This document shows positions 22,515 through 36,096 of a stretch of DNA of 64,000 bases, in pieces (within the stretch, counting starts at the first letter, position 1; every line of letters starts with the position of its first letter). Origin of the DNA: Bufo bufo. Its lineage: Eukaryota; Chordata; Amphibia; Anura; Bufonidae. The stretch covers positions 513,281,565 to 513,345,564 of the forward strand of contig NC_053390.1 of NCBI RefSeq assembly GCF_905171765.1. The letters run 5' to 3'. The notes beneath the pieces are model-generated. The model did no database searches. It was given only the letters and a program-made list of their open reading frames with translations, and was not told the DNA's origin. The translations under genes and the position numbers were made by a program.

Positions 22515-24545
22515 AACCCTGTCGTTCTTTGCAGGATTTCTACAATACTGTTTATGTGAGGATCGTACAGACTATGCTCCAGACTGACAATGAGGACATC
22601 TACTGTATATTTGTGGTTTACATTGGCATTCATTTCTAGATTTTGTGTTCTTCTGTTCCATATGAGAAGATCTATACTATAAATTACTTACTATAGCTAT
22701 GGGGGACTGTTACAAATTGCAGTAAGCCTCAGGAGCTTCTAGTTATGCTTCTGATTGAGCTCCTAAGGCCAGTTTCAGATGAGTGTGTGAGGTACATGAT
22801 ACACAGTCCATGCGACAGCCACAGTTTGTGCACCAACTGTAGCTCAGAAGACTCCAAATCATTGCATCATAGTAATCTGTGATACTGTGAGATCCAGCCT
22901 AGCTACAAGTCTACTGTCCCATACTTACAAGATGTGGTGAGTATGGGATATATTCAAATAGTGCCAACTATCTTCAGAATGTTGTCTCAAGGAGGTATAT
23001 ATTATAAATGTGTTGCAGTCAAGTCATCTCACATTAACCTGCAAACTATGTATCTTCAAACTAAATTTGCTAAATGTCAAGGACTTCTGAGAAAAATACA
23101 ACTTTACCTGGCTGTCTTGAAAAGCTCTAAATAAGCACTAAGGTAATAGTAAAAGCTATAACAATGAAAAATACTGGCTTTATTGTTCCCTGCTGTGCCA
23201 TATGATGTCATATCCTGCTGCATTGTGGAGATAGAATACAATGGCAGAAGTTAGATTAATGGCAGCCAACAACTGCCAGGTCAGCACTTTTTCTCCTTGA
23301 TTTAGAACATATTTGCTTCACCTTTATGAGCCAAACGACCCTATGTGTTACCCAATATTCATGTATATCACGTCTATCAATGACAGTTATCCTATGACAT
23401 TAGCTGAGTAAAGCAGACTGAAAACAAAGAAAAAAAGAGTAAACAATTGCTTTTGAAAAAATTCTCCTGTGCATGTTTTGTACTTTGCCAGACAAGTTTG
23501 CTAAAAGACTGATTAAGAATCGTTGTAAATTAGGTAATCCCATGGGAATGGAAAAACTGAGGATATGTTCTACATATGCACATCTGCTAAGGTACTTCCT
23601 CTTCACCATCTGCTTCTTTATTGCTTTTATTCTTGCCTCTAATTTCTGATAAGGGGCTTTCTTCCAAGCTGTACCTGTTTTTATAAAGCAGCTTTCCAGC
23701 ATATAGAACCCTATGCACTTCTCAGATGAATGACAGTTAAGAAACATTGAATTCTTGGCTGTTTTTTTTTTTATCACATTCTTTTTTACTTTTTTATTCC
23801 CTGCCTTTCTTTGGTGCTCTGTATGTATTGATTTAAGTGCTTCTTGCTCAGAGTGCTTGAGATTTGCAATACATTTGTTGGTATGAAAAAAAGCTGCAAA
23901 CACTTAAAGGCTCAAGTGCACACAGATGTAAAACCCTATCTGCCAAAATATAGAACATTTCATTTCTATCTGCAGGTTTAAAGCCAAGAAGAGTGATCTT
24001 GAACATTTTAATTAAGAGACATGAAATCTAGAAAATTGAATGTTTTACATAGTATATTTACTAATTTATTTCCTGCTGCTTAAGTCTTTCCTCCTGAATA
24101 TAAAATGTCATTACTGCAGTATTTGTTTGAATATAGCTGTCAAATATACACAATAAATGTATGCAAGAATTCTAATCCAGCATGTGTTGCTATCTGGTTT
24201 TAACTGGCAGATAACATTTTTGGTGACACATTTCCTTTAAGAACTAGGCTTCTACTCATTCAATGGGAATCTTCATTGTAAAGAGCATGAGAATAAGAAC
24301 TGGTCATGTGATGGACACATAGGTTCACAGAATGTTACAGTGCTTACATGAGTGCTGTAGATCAATCATATGGCCAGGAAAGATTCTCACTTTCTAAAAG
24401 TAAACCATAACGGTTTCTACTGAATGGCAGCAGGTATAGATCTTGAAAATCATGAGAAATTTTAAACAGATTGTGTATTTCATTGTTTAACTGTTTAGTA
24501 TGCAAAAATTTACTTTTATTTGCTGAAACAGTAGTACCCTTTTAA
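22515..24545. other. Mostly unmarked; possible MITE ends
   Basis: aaggccagtttcagatgag at about 22768 and acacatttcctttaag at about 24225 look like single ends of MITEs. The 167-codon minus frame at 23400-23903 is of chance length and has no domain. Confidence 0.35.
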
Positions 24546-25510
24546 CCTCTTCATGGCCCCTGATGTAATAGAATGTCAGGGGGGCAACCACCTGCATACG
24601 TGGTTGGTGCCGGCTATGTAATACAGTTGACACCTGGATTGTAATAACCAGCATTGTAAATTACTTTTTCTCAGACATTTATTCTCACAGATGCCATGGT
24701 CAATCATGGCATGCGTACAGTTGAACGGAGAAAAGGAGCTCCTGCTATCCTCTGATTGGAACCCCTGTGGTGAAATTATGGTGATCTGATCAGTTTCTGT
24801 GGCAGCAAAGGGTGTTGTCAAGGTACCATGGCCTGTCATAAGATCATTTTAAACTGTACCTACAGCAGGGCTTCACTGGCAATCAGTAAAAATTCCATAG
24901 ACTGCAATAGTATATTATTGCAGTCTATGGAATAAGCAATCAGAGCATTGCATGTTAAAGTCCTCTGAGGGGGCTATAAGGTGCAGTATAAAATATTTTT
25001 AAAAGTTTTTAAAAATATAAAAAAAAAACACAAACATAATAAAAAGTCTAATTAACCCCTTACCCAATTTTACATATAAAAATAAACAATACAAATAAAC
25101 ATAAATTGCATTGCTGAAAATGTCTGAGCGATTAAAAAATGAAAATATTTATCTTGGTGAATGCCATATTGGAAAATAAATATTGCTGATTTGCCATTTT
25201 TATCATCTCTTCCCTGCAAAAAAAATGTATAAAAAGTGATCAAAAATTGTATGTATCCCAAAATGGTACCAGTAAAACTACAGATCGCCCCACAAAAAAA
25301 GCCCTTGTACAGCTTTATAGATGAAAATATTAAATAAATTTTGAATAAATAAATTAAATCAATGAATTAAATAATGCCAATAAAACATACAACTTGTCTA
25401 GCAAAAAAGCAAATCGTCAATTGTCTATGTGAACAGAAAAATAAAAAAAGTTATGGCTCTTGGAAAGCAGTTGGAAAAAAATAAAAACAAACAAAAAATT
25501 GTAATTGTAC
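24546..25510. repeat. Probable AT-rich interspersed repeat
   Basis: Starts near aacctcttcatggcccctga and runs through A-rich blocks with words such as aaaatggtaccagtaaaac and acagatcgccccacaaaaaa. Layout and composition suggest a long non-coding DNA repeat, but I could not pair its ends. Confidence 0.35.
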
Positions 25511-26157
25511 ATCAAAGGAGAGAGTCTTTGGAATTACTTTTGGTGACTGATATTGATTCAGTATAATTGGTATAAAAATCAATGTGTGGTATTACTGCTA
25601 GTTACAATATGATAGGAGACTATCAATGCATTCAATGGAAAATGTTCAATTATTATTTCCATTGAAATGATTGATAATCACCCAGCAGAGCAATACTTTT
25701 AACATTTCCAATACTTTCTGGCCAACTATAACCATATCATATCCTGTACTGGCCAAAGCATCTACATGACGTCCATCACTTTAAGCACACTATTCAGTAA
25801 GGCATGTGCTAAATTTAGTGGACACCATATAATCAGCAGCATAGGCCCTGTCTAGACTGGCAGAACTAAACAAGACATTTGTTGAGATAGCATAATCATT
25901 TTTAGACTTTTCAATTTTTCAATCCACAAAAGTAGTTTTCATGAAGAATCGTTAAAATTCATTGATGATTTTTTAATGTAGAATAAAGCAATTATATTTT
26001 AATTAGACTGACATTGTCTTGATTTATCTTGTTTAAACAAAAACCCTTCTTTGTTTAAAAAATTTGGTCATTTTTTCCCCTTATCATATGGCATCCATGG
26101 AATTGTTAAAGATCAGAAAGCTTTGTATCTTGAGGCTAAGAATAACAATCTTAGTGC
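25511..26157. other. No gene or repeat recognised
   Basis: AT-rich. The word atcattt/ttccattgaa is partly mirrored near 25640-25680. Confidence 0.4.
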
Positions 26158-26650
26158 TTAAAGGGAACCTGTCATCAACTTTATGTTGCCTTCACTGAAA
26201 TCAGTGTAAATTAGGGACAGACACACTGATTTCAGAGGTTTGTCACTCATGAGCTAATGCTAAGTGGTGGCCATGAATTTGTTGTATAATTATTGCAGCT
26301 CGCATCATAAGAGTCACGGGCTAATTGAGAAGAGTCACAGATATTCATGAGCTTCTACTACCCAAACCCACTTGCTGATAATTGCCAGCTCTATCCTTAG
26401 TTTTCTCACTAGGATAAAACTGTCAGTTCTCAGAAGGTGGGCAGGAAGAGCAGGAGCTTATAAATAACAGTGACTCTTCTGAATAACCATGACTCTTTTG
26501 TGGAACAGGCTGTGATTGTTATACGGCAAGTTCTTGACAACCACTTAGCATTAGCTCATGAGTGACAGACCACTGAAATCAGCATATTTGTTACAACTTT
26601 ATGCTGTACACTGTGTGGGCAGCATAAGGTTGATGACTGGTACACTTTAT
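26158..26650. mobile_element. TTAAAGGG-end MITE (T2-like)
   Basis: The left end is ttaaagggaacctgtcatca. The right is a decayed mirror, gttgatgactggtacacttt. Inner arms include gaaatcagtgtaaatt, tgctaagtggt and their mirrors (accacttagca, tgaaatcagca), with a symmetric agagtcac word around the centre. Ends of the form TTAAAGGRR with a TTAA target are known for T2 MITEs of Xenopus. Confidence 0.75.
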
Positions 26651-29600
26651 TAACTTTGGCAGTTGTAAAAAAGGTTGCATTATCTTGTTAATTGTGTTAG
26701 TAAAATAGGCAAGGGCTATTAGCAAGAAAGCTAAGAGGCATCTAAGAGAAGAGGCAGGCTGAGAGGCCTGCCTCTGAATGTTAACATGTTCTGCCTTCAG
26801 AGTACCATACACACTGAATATGGATTCTCCTTAACAACAGAGCGTAGCTATGGGTGCCCTTTGCAAACAGATTTTTTATAAAATTACACAAAATTTCCTA
26901 ATAATGTATATAACAATATTTTTAAAAGCACTGTCCTACTTCTCATGGATCCCAACCTCTGTCACCAGTGAAAAATGTGATATGCATGTCATTTAAATTC
27001 CACATGAAAGAAGAGAATGGCCCAAAGTCCAGCATGGCAATTATAGTTCCAGTTTAAGTCAAGCACAAGTACTATTCAAGGACCGCACAGCAATTTCACT
27101 TATGGCAAGTGGCAAAATATGTAACAGAATTGACATACTATAACTTGCAGAACACTTGCGGATTACAAATAAAAACTTTGGTACAAATCTTGGTTCCTAA
27201 TAATCAGGAAGTGAATAGTCTCAATTATTTTTTTCTTATGCCCCACCATTCTGGTGGTCTCGACAGAAGAATAGGTGTTACAGTGAGTTCTCAGGTAAGA
27301 TGTCTTCTCTGCATAACAGTCTCAAGCCAAGTGTTCCCAACTCACTGGCTCATCTTATGGGAGCTGAAACGGGCCTATTACTGCCGCAACACACACATCA
27401 GGTGCTTCTACATAGGCCACTGCAGTTGCACTCCTTACCTTCCCTATTACCTCCTCTTTTTATTATTTTCTCAAAGCTTTTTAGTTGGCAGCAACCCTTT
27501 ATAAACATTGGGCTCTCTGTGGACCCGTACAGACACTTGACCACAAATTTCATATGACCTTGTCAGTGACCCCACTCGAAGCAGCCCGATCAACAGAGTG
27601 AAAGAGGGTAAGGCAAAACTAAGCACAGTGCAGCATAGTCATTACGAGCATAGTCAGCTGGCTGATCCACTTTTTTAGGGCCCAGTGTTGTTCATTGGCC
27701 CAACATAGACAATGTTTTATGATTTTCCTAGTAATAGATCCAATGGGGACAATTTATCAAAAGCATTGGTGTGATTTGTGCCAAATGTATCAAATGTCAC
27801 ACGTTGTTAAATTTGGTGCATTTTTAAATGAACACTTTTGTTTAAAAATGCTGCACCAGCATTTACTCTACCTTTCTGCTGGAGTGAGTTTGCAACTTAA
27901 AAAGAGCACAGTGATAACTCTGGAGTGAAACTCATTAACATAGCTAACCATGCCTACTGTAACACTTTACAAAACTAGAGTGAGTGATTATAAATGCAAA
28001 AAGTAGCAAAATATTTGAACAAGTAGGCCTAAAAAGTTGCAAAACCCTATTTTGTGCCTTTTTGAAGCCCGTCTGAGAAGCGGTGGGGATATCTTGGATG
28101 GCAGAAAAGAAGCCTGGGAAATGATGGATCTAAAGCTGAAAATATTAAAAGTAGGATATAAGGGAAGTATTCTGTTCATTTCCCAGTTATATGATTTTTT
28201 TTTTCTTGAAACAGAGGCTTGCTTTAATAGGCAATTATCGGGAACAAACCAAATGTCTCTGGTAAGTGCCTGACAGTCAGTAGAGACGAGAGCTCCATTT
28301 ACATGCAGCAATCATTTCTTCTGTATGGGTATGAGCGATTGCAGCAGCTATTGTTTCTTAGCAGCAAATACCTACCATTCTCTTGTTCATCAACTTTTAC
28401 TAAGGGAAGTTATCAACAACGAGCATTCCTAGGAATGCTTATTCACGATAATTGCCCCCATCATTAATCTATGTAAAAGGACATTAACGTTAATAGATTT
28501 AAATGATAATATCTGAGGAAATAAAAAGATTAGTGTATACCAATAAATAATGTGACACGATATTTGGTTTATTTTTAACCTTATACTGTTATGTTGCTGG
28601 TGTGGAAGCTGGAGTAGTTTTTGCTGTGCTTCAGACTTGGACATGATGGAATGGTTTCATGCATTTAATTGTTTCTTTAATATCAAATACTTTGCAGTTA
28701 ATATAAAAGTTTAGAATTTGCTCATTACTCATAAAATATACATAACACAGCTGTAACTTACTTATACCTGCCTGAGGCGCCTGTTATAAACAATCCAATT
28801 GAGAGCTTCATGAGAGGTCATGCTTGCATCAATATACAATATGTATAGTTCATGACATGGAACAACTGGCAACACAATCATAAAAATTTGCTCCCATTAC
28901 TTACTGTGAAGTCTAAATTTGTTTATTAACCTGGAGCAATCCTGTCACCATGTCTGTAGTAACCTAATTAAATTAAAGCCTGAACATTTTTAGAACGCAT
29001 ATTTTTCACTCTGGGAGAAATATATTTTAACTACAAATGTCAAATACTTAACATTACTACAGTCAAATATAAACCAGTGGTGCTAAGACACTTAAAATGG
29101 CTGTCCAGGATTAGAATTTCTTTTAAAAAAAAAGATTACATTTTTTTGCCAGAAACTGTGCCACTCTTGTTCAAGGGCTGTGCATGAAATTGCAGGCTGT
29201 CATCTAATTTGCTTGAATGGGGATTAATTGCAACAGACAAAATCCATGGTCAAAGGCAGCAGTATTTCTGGATAAACATTGTAGATGTTCTGGATAACTC
29301 GTTTATATGCAAAATGACAGAGTTTACAGTGCTTACTAGTCATGCAACCCTGACAAAAGACACCAAAGAGGCAATTATATGGTTGTTGTGCATGTGTGAA
29401 TTAATATTGGTACTGTTCTTACCCTGTTGCCAACTGGTCACAGTCAAGGAGCTCAAGAACCAAAACTGGCTCCAAAACCATTGGACATGGAAGTGTTTTT
29501 AACTATAAATCTTAGATTTTGAGCTGTAAGACCTTTGTTTTTAGATGTCTACAAGACTGATTTGTGATCATTAGAAAAAAAGGTTTTATATCTATCACTG

Positions 29601-30273
29601 TAGACTAGTAGCCTGACTGGCAATGCAATCCTCAATGAAAATGAAAAAAATGATTAATTTATTGCTGCTTTTGCTTCTAATTTCTTATTTTTTTAGTAAA
29701 CTAATTTAACATCAAGTATCTGACTGTGAGGATGTTATTCCACTACGTCTACCATCAAAGCGTTTTTTAGTATTTTTTTTTTTGGGCTACAGCAACCTCT
29801 GTTTATTCCAGTCCAGGAAAAATATAAACAATTTCTCAATGATGACACATTTCACTCTCCAGAGGCTGTGGTGGCCATCTGCAGATTTATCATATAGATC
29901 TAGGAAGGTAGGGTAGAGTGCCAAAGTGACACCTTAATTACAAACAATAAAAAAAGTTAACATTGTTTTGCTGAGGTTAAAGTTGACAGTTGGGAGAATG
30001 TGGGCAGCCATAATGCTTTTTTAAGGATATGTATGGTCACACAATGAAGTACAAAGCATTGTCAGGATCAGAAGCAGGAAAAACAAGGCCTCCTGCAAGG
30101 AGTATACAACACATAAAAATAATGTGATCCTATAGCCAAACTATCCAGTCTTCACTGAGCTCTCAACAAATTTATTATGTGTTGGTTACAACAAACAGGG
30201 GAAGCAATTCATAGATGGTCTCCCTTCCTCTTTATGGTAGATGTCAGGTTGCTAAAGAGGAAAGGGGAAAGTA
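26651..30273. other. Largely unmarked sequence with scattered repeat pieces
   Basis: Pieces that look like old MITE fragments lie at about 27734-28060 (acaatttatcaaaagcattg) and 29093-29200 (aaaatggctgtccaggatta). No paired ends and no gene. The 131-codon frame at 27109-27504 has no recognisable domain. Confidence 0.35.
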
Positions 30274-30757
30274 GACAAGTTAAATAGCCTGATAGGAGCA
30301 AAAAGAGCTGAAAGTCTGGTTAGGGCTGGCCTACTAAAGTACCAAGGGATCATTCAGAGGGCCCACATTATGACAAAAACTTGCCTCAAAGGTTCAGCAG
30401 TAGACTTCATGTGCTTGCAAGCAAGGGTGGCATTAGTTTTAAGCTCCAAAAGTTAGTGGTAGAATATAAAAGGTGACAAGTTAAATAGTCTGATAAGAGC
30501 AAAAAGAGCTGATAGTCTGTTAGGGCTGGCTTACTAAAGTACCAAGGAATCCTTCAGAGGGACCAGATTATGACAATAATGTGCTTCAAAGGTCCAGCAG
30601 AAGACAGATTTATATTGACTTTAGAACCATTCACTGTACACTAGGGTCTATTTCTTATACGGTGATTCACAATTACCCTACTAGACTTCATATGCTCACA
30701 TGCAAGGGTGGCATTACTTTTAAGCTCCAAAAGTTAGTAGTAGAATATAAAAGGTGA
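30274..30757. repeat. Direct tandem duplication, about 200 bp unit
   Basis: Copy 1 (30274-30474) and copy 2 (30475-30757) both run from gacaagttaaatag to agaatataaaaggtga. Copy 2 has about 80 extra bases between cagcag and tagacttcat. Shared words include gagcaaaaagagctga, actaaagtaccaagg and ttttaagctccaaaagttag. Substitutions are frequent, so the duplication is not recent. Confidence 0.85.
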
Positions 30758-30817
30758 CTTGATTTCATTATTCACACATTTGTGTTTATTGAGCCTACAT
30801 TCTGACAGACGTTGCAT

Positions 30818-30852
<35 letters not shown>

Positions 30853-31605
30853 AAATCATGTTTGAGTGGTAACGTATAGCAGATGAGCAGACCAGCTGCC
30901 AATTTATAGCTTTTATATAGCCAGCAAAAACTAATACATGTTTCTGAGGCATAAAACATCTTCCTTAAGAAAATTGAAGAATAAATGCTGTTATCATTGT
31001 CCCAATGTAAAGTGCTCCATTACAATGAGAAGCTCAGTTACAAGTCCTAAAATGCTGACAAATTCCATGAAGTGGAAATGTGCTGAGTATTTGAAGGCCT
31101 CTGACAAGTATGATAGATGCAGAGATTACACATATTGCTAGAGTGTGCATCAAGCTCCTTGCCTTTCAGAGCATCAAATGTAAATCGTTAATCTCATTTC
31201 TTATTTTTGACATTTATCTGAGTGACTGTAGACACAATGTCAAATCTCCAAAATAACTTTACATCTGATAAATGCACAACATAGCATTATAATAAATCAC
31301 TTATCAATGTTGGTCATGTGATCATTTGTTTACTGCAAATTAGTGCTAACAAAGTGGAAAAGATTCAGGGTGTGCTACAGAAAGTTAGAGGAACAAGATC
31401 TTCTTTTCTCTATATATGATGTCCACAGGAGACATAATAGCAACTAGTTTCCATCCACCAGGTCAAGGAAAACTGACAATTAGATATGTAGCCTGCAGAG
31501 AGGGAACATGGTGAAAATGGTGGATATTTTATTTATTTTTATTTTTCATGTACACGCATGACAGCATATCCTGAAAATTCACCTGAAATGTCAACCTACA
31601 CTTCT
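30758..31605. other. No gene; long poly-T run
   Basis: A nearly pure T run spans about 30821-30853 with two C interruptions. Nothing else recognised. Confidence 0.4.
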
Positions 31606-31609
31606 TTAA

Positions 31610-32253
31610 CCTCCCTGGCGGTATGATTATGTCAGGAATTTTGTACCAAAAGTGGTACAATTTTTTGCATAAATATTTTATGGGCACAAATGACAGTAAA
31701 AAGGCAGGCAAGGGGCACTGTACAGTCATCAAATGTCAGATCTGAGGTTATACAGTGTAATCATCTCAGATTACAATGTATAACGTATGTATAACCTCTT
31801 TTATGTGTGTTTGTCACTTTTAATGTTTATATTTATTTGAATTTCCCGCCCAGTTCCGCTCCCATGCGCAGCTGCTGTTCGCAGGGAACGGAACCAGGAA
31901 GTCAAATGCCGGCTGGTATTCTGCCAGATCTCTATACCTTGCGAAAAGTCTATACCGGAAGTGACGCGGCCGCACAGGAAGTGACGCGGCCGGACAGGAA
32001 TCAGCTGGAGGATGGTGTGCGCATTGCTGCACAAGCGCACATCCACTGGCTGATTCCTGTGCGGCCGCGTCACTTCCGGTATAGACTTTTTCTCAAGCTA
32101 TAGAGATCTGGCACAACACAAGCGGAGGACATCGCCGGATCGCCGGCAGAAGGTGAAGGGACTTTGCAATGTTACCCCGAACGTGACTCGGGGTTACCGC
32201 TCCTGGCAGCGAAAATTAACCCCGAGTCACGCTCAGGAATACCGTCAGGGAGG
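31610..32253. mobile_element. piggyBac-like MITE, 644 bp
   Basis: The TTAA target is duplicated exactly (31606-31609 and 32254-32257). Ends are cctccctggcggta and taccgtcagggagg (with the inner base at 32240), inverted with one mismatch. The centre is a GC-rich palindrome: ataccggaagtgacgcggcc (about 31959-31980) is mirrored at 32062-32083. A shorter stem (ccccgaacgtgactcgggg) lies near the right end. TTAA plus CC..GG ends suits piggyBac, though Kolobok also uses TTAA. Confidence 0.85.
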
Positions 32254-32659
32254 TTAATATCATTATTTTAACAGGGTTATCCCATTCATTATTTTTATAC
32301 CAAATTCCATAAAGGCTGTTAATACCCTTTATCTTTTTTTTTTTTTTTTTGTCCTTCCAGTAGGTGTTGCTCCTAATCTGCTTCTTGGTGCAGACTCTCT
32401 ACAGATTCAGTATTCTATTCCTTCTAGCAATGTAGGCATTTCCTATTTCCAATTCAGAAGGAGTTTTCTCAGCTATATTGTCATGCCACTTCAGAGACAC
32501 TGGTCATTTCCTGACAATCAGGCCAGGAAGCTATTCCTATTGGCTATATTACAGTAAACAGAGGACCTCCAGGGGCATACTGTAGCTATTAATGTAAGAG
32601 TCTGCTACAGGGCCTGAACTCAGAGCCCATTAGGAAGGAGGACTGAAAGAAATTATTAT
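32254..32659. other. No gene or repeat recognised
   Basis: A T-run lies near 32335-32350. Nothing else seen. Confidence 0.35.
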
Positions 32660-32877
32660 TATACAATTAAATTATATACAGAGCCAGAATATACAGTGAA
32701 ATGACATACAGTATACATGTGTAGGAAACGGACAAAGCGGCTGCCTGGTCTGTCTGAGAGACCTATTTTGACTAGCTGCAGGAGTGAGGGTGGCACTGGA
32801 GGGGTGGGGGGTTGCTGAGGTGAGGGGACCCCATAAAAAATTTGCTGTGGGGCCAAGTCAGTTCTAGTTACACCACT
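32660..32877. repeat. Fragment ending in TAGTTACACCACTG
   Basis: The right part reads ttctagttacaccactg at about 32861-32877, an end type (CAGTGGYGTAACTAG when inverted) common for vertebrate DNA transposon fragments. No left end found. Confidence 0.35.
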
Positions 32878-34695
32878 GAGGACCACTATGCAGAGACCTG
32901 GCTGTGGGCAGAGTGACAGAGCATGTGACAACAGTAACATCACTATCAATAGCTTTGTGGTACTGTGACGTCACTACTACATCGGGATCACGCAGTATGG
33001 CCTCTTCACTTGCTCCAAGATGTGATGTTCCGCTCTCCCTGGGAGTATGTAAGGTCAGCTTGGCACAGTTTTACACAGACACTCCCTGTCAACACAGGCT
33101 CAGGGAGGCACACGGAGGGAGGGTGGCCCATGAGGCCACAGGTGTGACACAACACTTGCTCACAAACCTGACAGGCTGAGAGAGCCCTTTCACTGTGAAA
33201 CAGAGCCCTGCCAGCCTGGTAGACTGCCACCAGTTCCTCATTAGATATAAGCCCAGTCTGTTAACTGGATTCTATCAGACCAGAAACCAGCCCAGGTAGC
33301 ATATATAGCATATATCTCCCCTTCCCTGGGTCCTACAAGCGAGGGGAGCGTTTAGCGGTATATGGCTAAGATGTGTGGTAATTTCATAATACCTTATGAA
33401 CTCATGGTTCCAAACTGTCAGGGGTGGGTTCTTTGATACAATTGATCTGGACCCCAGTAAGGGGTTGTCCTGTCAGAAAAGCTTGCTTCTAGTCCGGCTG
33501 CTAGAGATGTGAAATGTTACCACTTTGAGGCTGGGCCACCTGTGGAGCCTGTTTCCTATGCAAGATGCCAATCAACATGACAGGAAATTGGCAGGCATCA
33601 AATTATATTTCCCCATATTCTTCACAGGTAGCATTAGTCAGTTACTCATTTGCTGCTTGTTCATTTAAAGGGGGAACTAAGGGCGTGACCAATCTTGAGC
33701 AATAGAACTTAATTTGGATATCAAAGCTCTCCAATAAAATATGCACTAACACTGAACAGATATAATAGGCAGAATATTTGAAGTCTTGGTGTAACAATTA
33801 ACAATTCTAAACAATCTCTTTATAAATTATTGAAATGAAAATGAAATGTTGCTTCTTTTGTGGAGAAGGTTACACTTTGTGATTGCCTTGTTTATAGCTG
33901 AGGATTGTGGGATGTCTGAGAAAAGAATTACATATTCTATTTAAAAGCCAGTGTCTTGTTGCTAAGAGATTATGTGAAATTCACCTCAACTAATTTGTAG
34001 AATGCAAAAGAATATGAAACGACTTAGGCACAACCTTCATGCTACGGATTTCCTCTTCCAATACTGCTTTAAATAGATCTTTTGCAGCTTACACCATTTG
34101 CTCCATTACTTCTGTGGAAACGCTTAGAAAATGTTTTGAATAATTTAACACTCATAGCCAATGACCGTGTAAATGTTTAATGTACAGCAGCCTAGCAGTG
34201 AAATAACTTTTAAAAAACAAGCTGCCAATTCTTGGTATGTCATCCAACATATCTGTGGGAATCCAGGAGATTATTCATATCTAGATTCCTGGCAGTGATA
34301 CATGCCCTGCATTTCTGTGAAATGGGGAAGCTCTGAGTATTGGACAGGGGCTAAGATGGGAAGCACAGAAATGACATAGTCTCTGCATCAAAGCTTAGTA
34401 AGCATTTCTTTTACTAGTAAGTTGAGTAAGTAAATGAAGTCAACTTTACATATTTTTTCAATTGTTATTATTGTGCATTCTACATAACATAATTTATTTT
34501 AGTCACAATTCAATCAATATATTATAGAAGAGATATCACAGAAAGACAGAAGCTGGATCTCCTACCCATCTCAAGAACAGGAGAGTTTCTGAACTGAATT
34601 GGGCCATGATAAAGCTGGTGTCGACCTTTTAACATTGTTTTTTTTTTAGGTCTAAAATTCAGTCGTGAGAAATATCTCAATATTTCTTTATAAAG
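32878..34695. other. No gene or repeat recognised
   Basis: One of the longest unmarked stretches. Frames up to 91 codons near 32904-33230 carry no domain. Confidence 0.4.
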
Positions 34696-34972
34696 TTCCT
34701 AATTAGTGTTGATCGAGCACCAAAGTGCTCGTGTGCTCGAGTAGAACACTTCTCGATGCTTGGGTGTTTTACCGAGCACCTAAGCACAATTGAAGTCAAT
34801 CTGAGAACCCCAGGCACCCCCTGCTTTGAAGAGGGGAGGGTGTTGGGACTCTAGTTCGGCTTAGGAGTCCCTGCCCTGACTCCATATATAGCTATGTCCA
34901 TATATGGAATCAGTGCTTGGGGACACCCAGTGTATTTAAATCTAATTTAACCTATATTTTAGAAAAGTTTCT

Positions 34973-35036
34973 GCCAGGATTAGAACTCACAACCTTCTGT
35001 ATTAGAGCACTTAACCATTCAACTATAATAGCTGCA
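34973..35036 (-). repeat. tRNA-like sequence in left arm
   Basis: The minus strand reads tagttgaatggttaagtgct (A-box-like) and, about 30 bases on, gagttctaatcctgg (B-box-like, one mismatch to GWTCRANNC). It is the mirror of 39494-39560. It looks like a tRNA-derived SINE head captured by the foldback, not a working tRNA gene. Confidence 0.55.
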
Positions 35037-35111
35037 TAGCAAGTTACAAAAAATAAATAAATTTGAGACTTCTACTGTACTGTACTTCTACTGAGACCTA
35101 TACAGTAGAAG

Positions 35112-35144
<33 letters not shown>

Positions 35145-35147
<3 letters not shown>

Positions 35148-36082
35148 TACAGACCAAAAGTTTGGACACACCTTCTCATTCAAAGAGTTTTATTTATTTT
35201 CATGACTATGAAAATTGTAGATTCACACTGAAGGCATCAAAACTATGAATTAACACATGTGGAATTATATACATAACAAACAAGTGTGAAACAACTGAAA
35301 ATATGTCATATTCTAGGTTTTTCAAAGTAGCCACCTTTTGCTTTGATTACTGCTTTGCACACTCTTGGCATTCTCTTGATGAGCTTCAAGAGGTAGTCCC
35401 CTGAAATGGTTTTCACTTCACAGGTGTGCCCTGTCAGGTTTAATAAGTTGGATTTCTTGCCTTATAAATGGGGTTGGGACCATCAGTTGCGTTGAGGAGA
35501 AGTCAGGTGGATACACAGCTGATAGTCCTACTGAATAGACTGTTAGAATTGGTATAATGGCAAGAAAAAAGCAGCTAAGTAAAGATAATGAGTGGCCATC
35601 ATTACTTTAAGAAATGAAGGTCAGTCAGTCAGCCGAAAAATTGGGAAAACTTTGAAAGTAAGGGCTATTTGACCATGAAGAAGAGTGATGGGGTGCTGCG
35701 CCAGATGACCTGGCCTCCACAGTCACCGGACCTGAACCCAATCGAGATGGTTTGGGGTGAGCTGGACCGCAGAGTGAAGGCAAAAGGGCCAACAAGTGCT
35801 AAGCATCTCTAGGAACTCCTTCAAGACTGTTGGAAGACCATTTCAGGGGACTACCTCTTGAAGCTCATCAAGAGAATGCCAAGAGTGTGCAAAGCAGTAA
35901 TAAAAGCAAAAGGTGGCTACTTTGAAGAACCTAGAATATGACATATTTTCATTTGTTTCACACTTGTTTGTTATGTATATAATTCCACATGTGTTAATTC
36001 ATAGTTTTGATGCCTTCATAGTCATGAAAATAAAGAAAACTCTTTGAATGAGAAGGTGTGTCCAAACTTTTGGTCTGTACTG
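35145..36082 (+). mobile_element. Internally deleted Tc1 element
   Basis: Ends cagtacagaccaaaagtttg and caaacttttggtctgtactg are exact inverses, flanked by TA in TA-rich DNA. The inverted repeats run about 220 bp. At 938 bp it is shorter than a usual Tc1 (about 1.6 kb) because the middle of the transposase gene is lost. Confidence 0.9.
35558..35960 (+). pseudogene. Tc1 transposase remnant, DD-less
   Basis: The N-terminal start survives as MARKKQLSKDNEW (about 35558-35600) and runs into stops. After a deletion the C-terminal part reads MTWPPQSPDLNPIEMVWGEL (about 35700-35765), the signature of the third catalytic acid, and continues to KAKGGYFEEPRI. The two catalytic aspartates are deleted. 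Not functional. Confidence 0.85.
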
Positions 36083-36096
36083 TATATATATTTATA

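Noticed and set aside
23400..23903. 167-codon minus-strand frame
   Set aside because: Low-complexity lysine-rich start and no domain. In 64 kb and six frames of AT-rich DNA about one frame of this length can arise by chance.
27109..27504. 131-codon frame with a hydrophobic end
   Set aside because: No motif or signal I can support; hydrophobic runs arise readily from T-rich DNA.
34973..35036. Functional tRNA gene
   Set aside because: Acceptor stem does not pair well, the B box has a mismatch, and the copy lies in a transposon arm.
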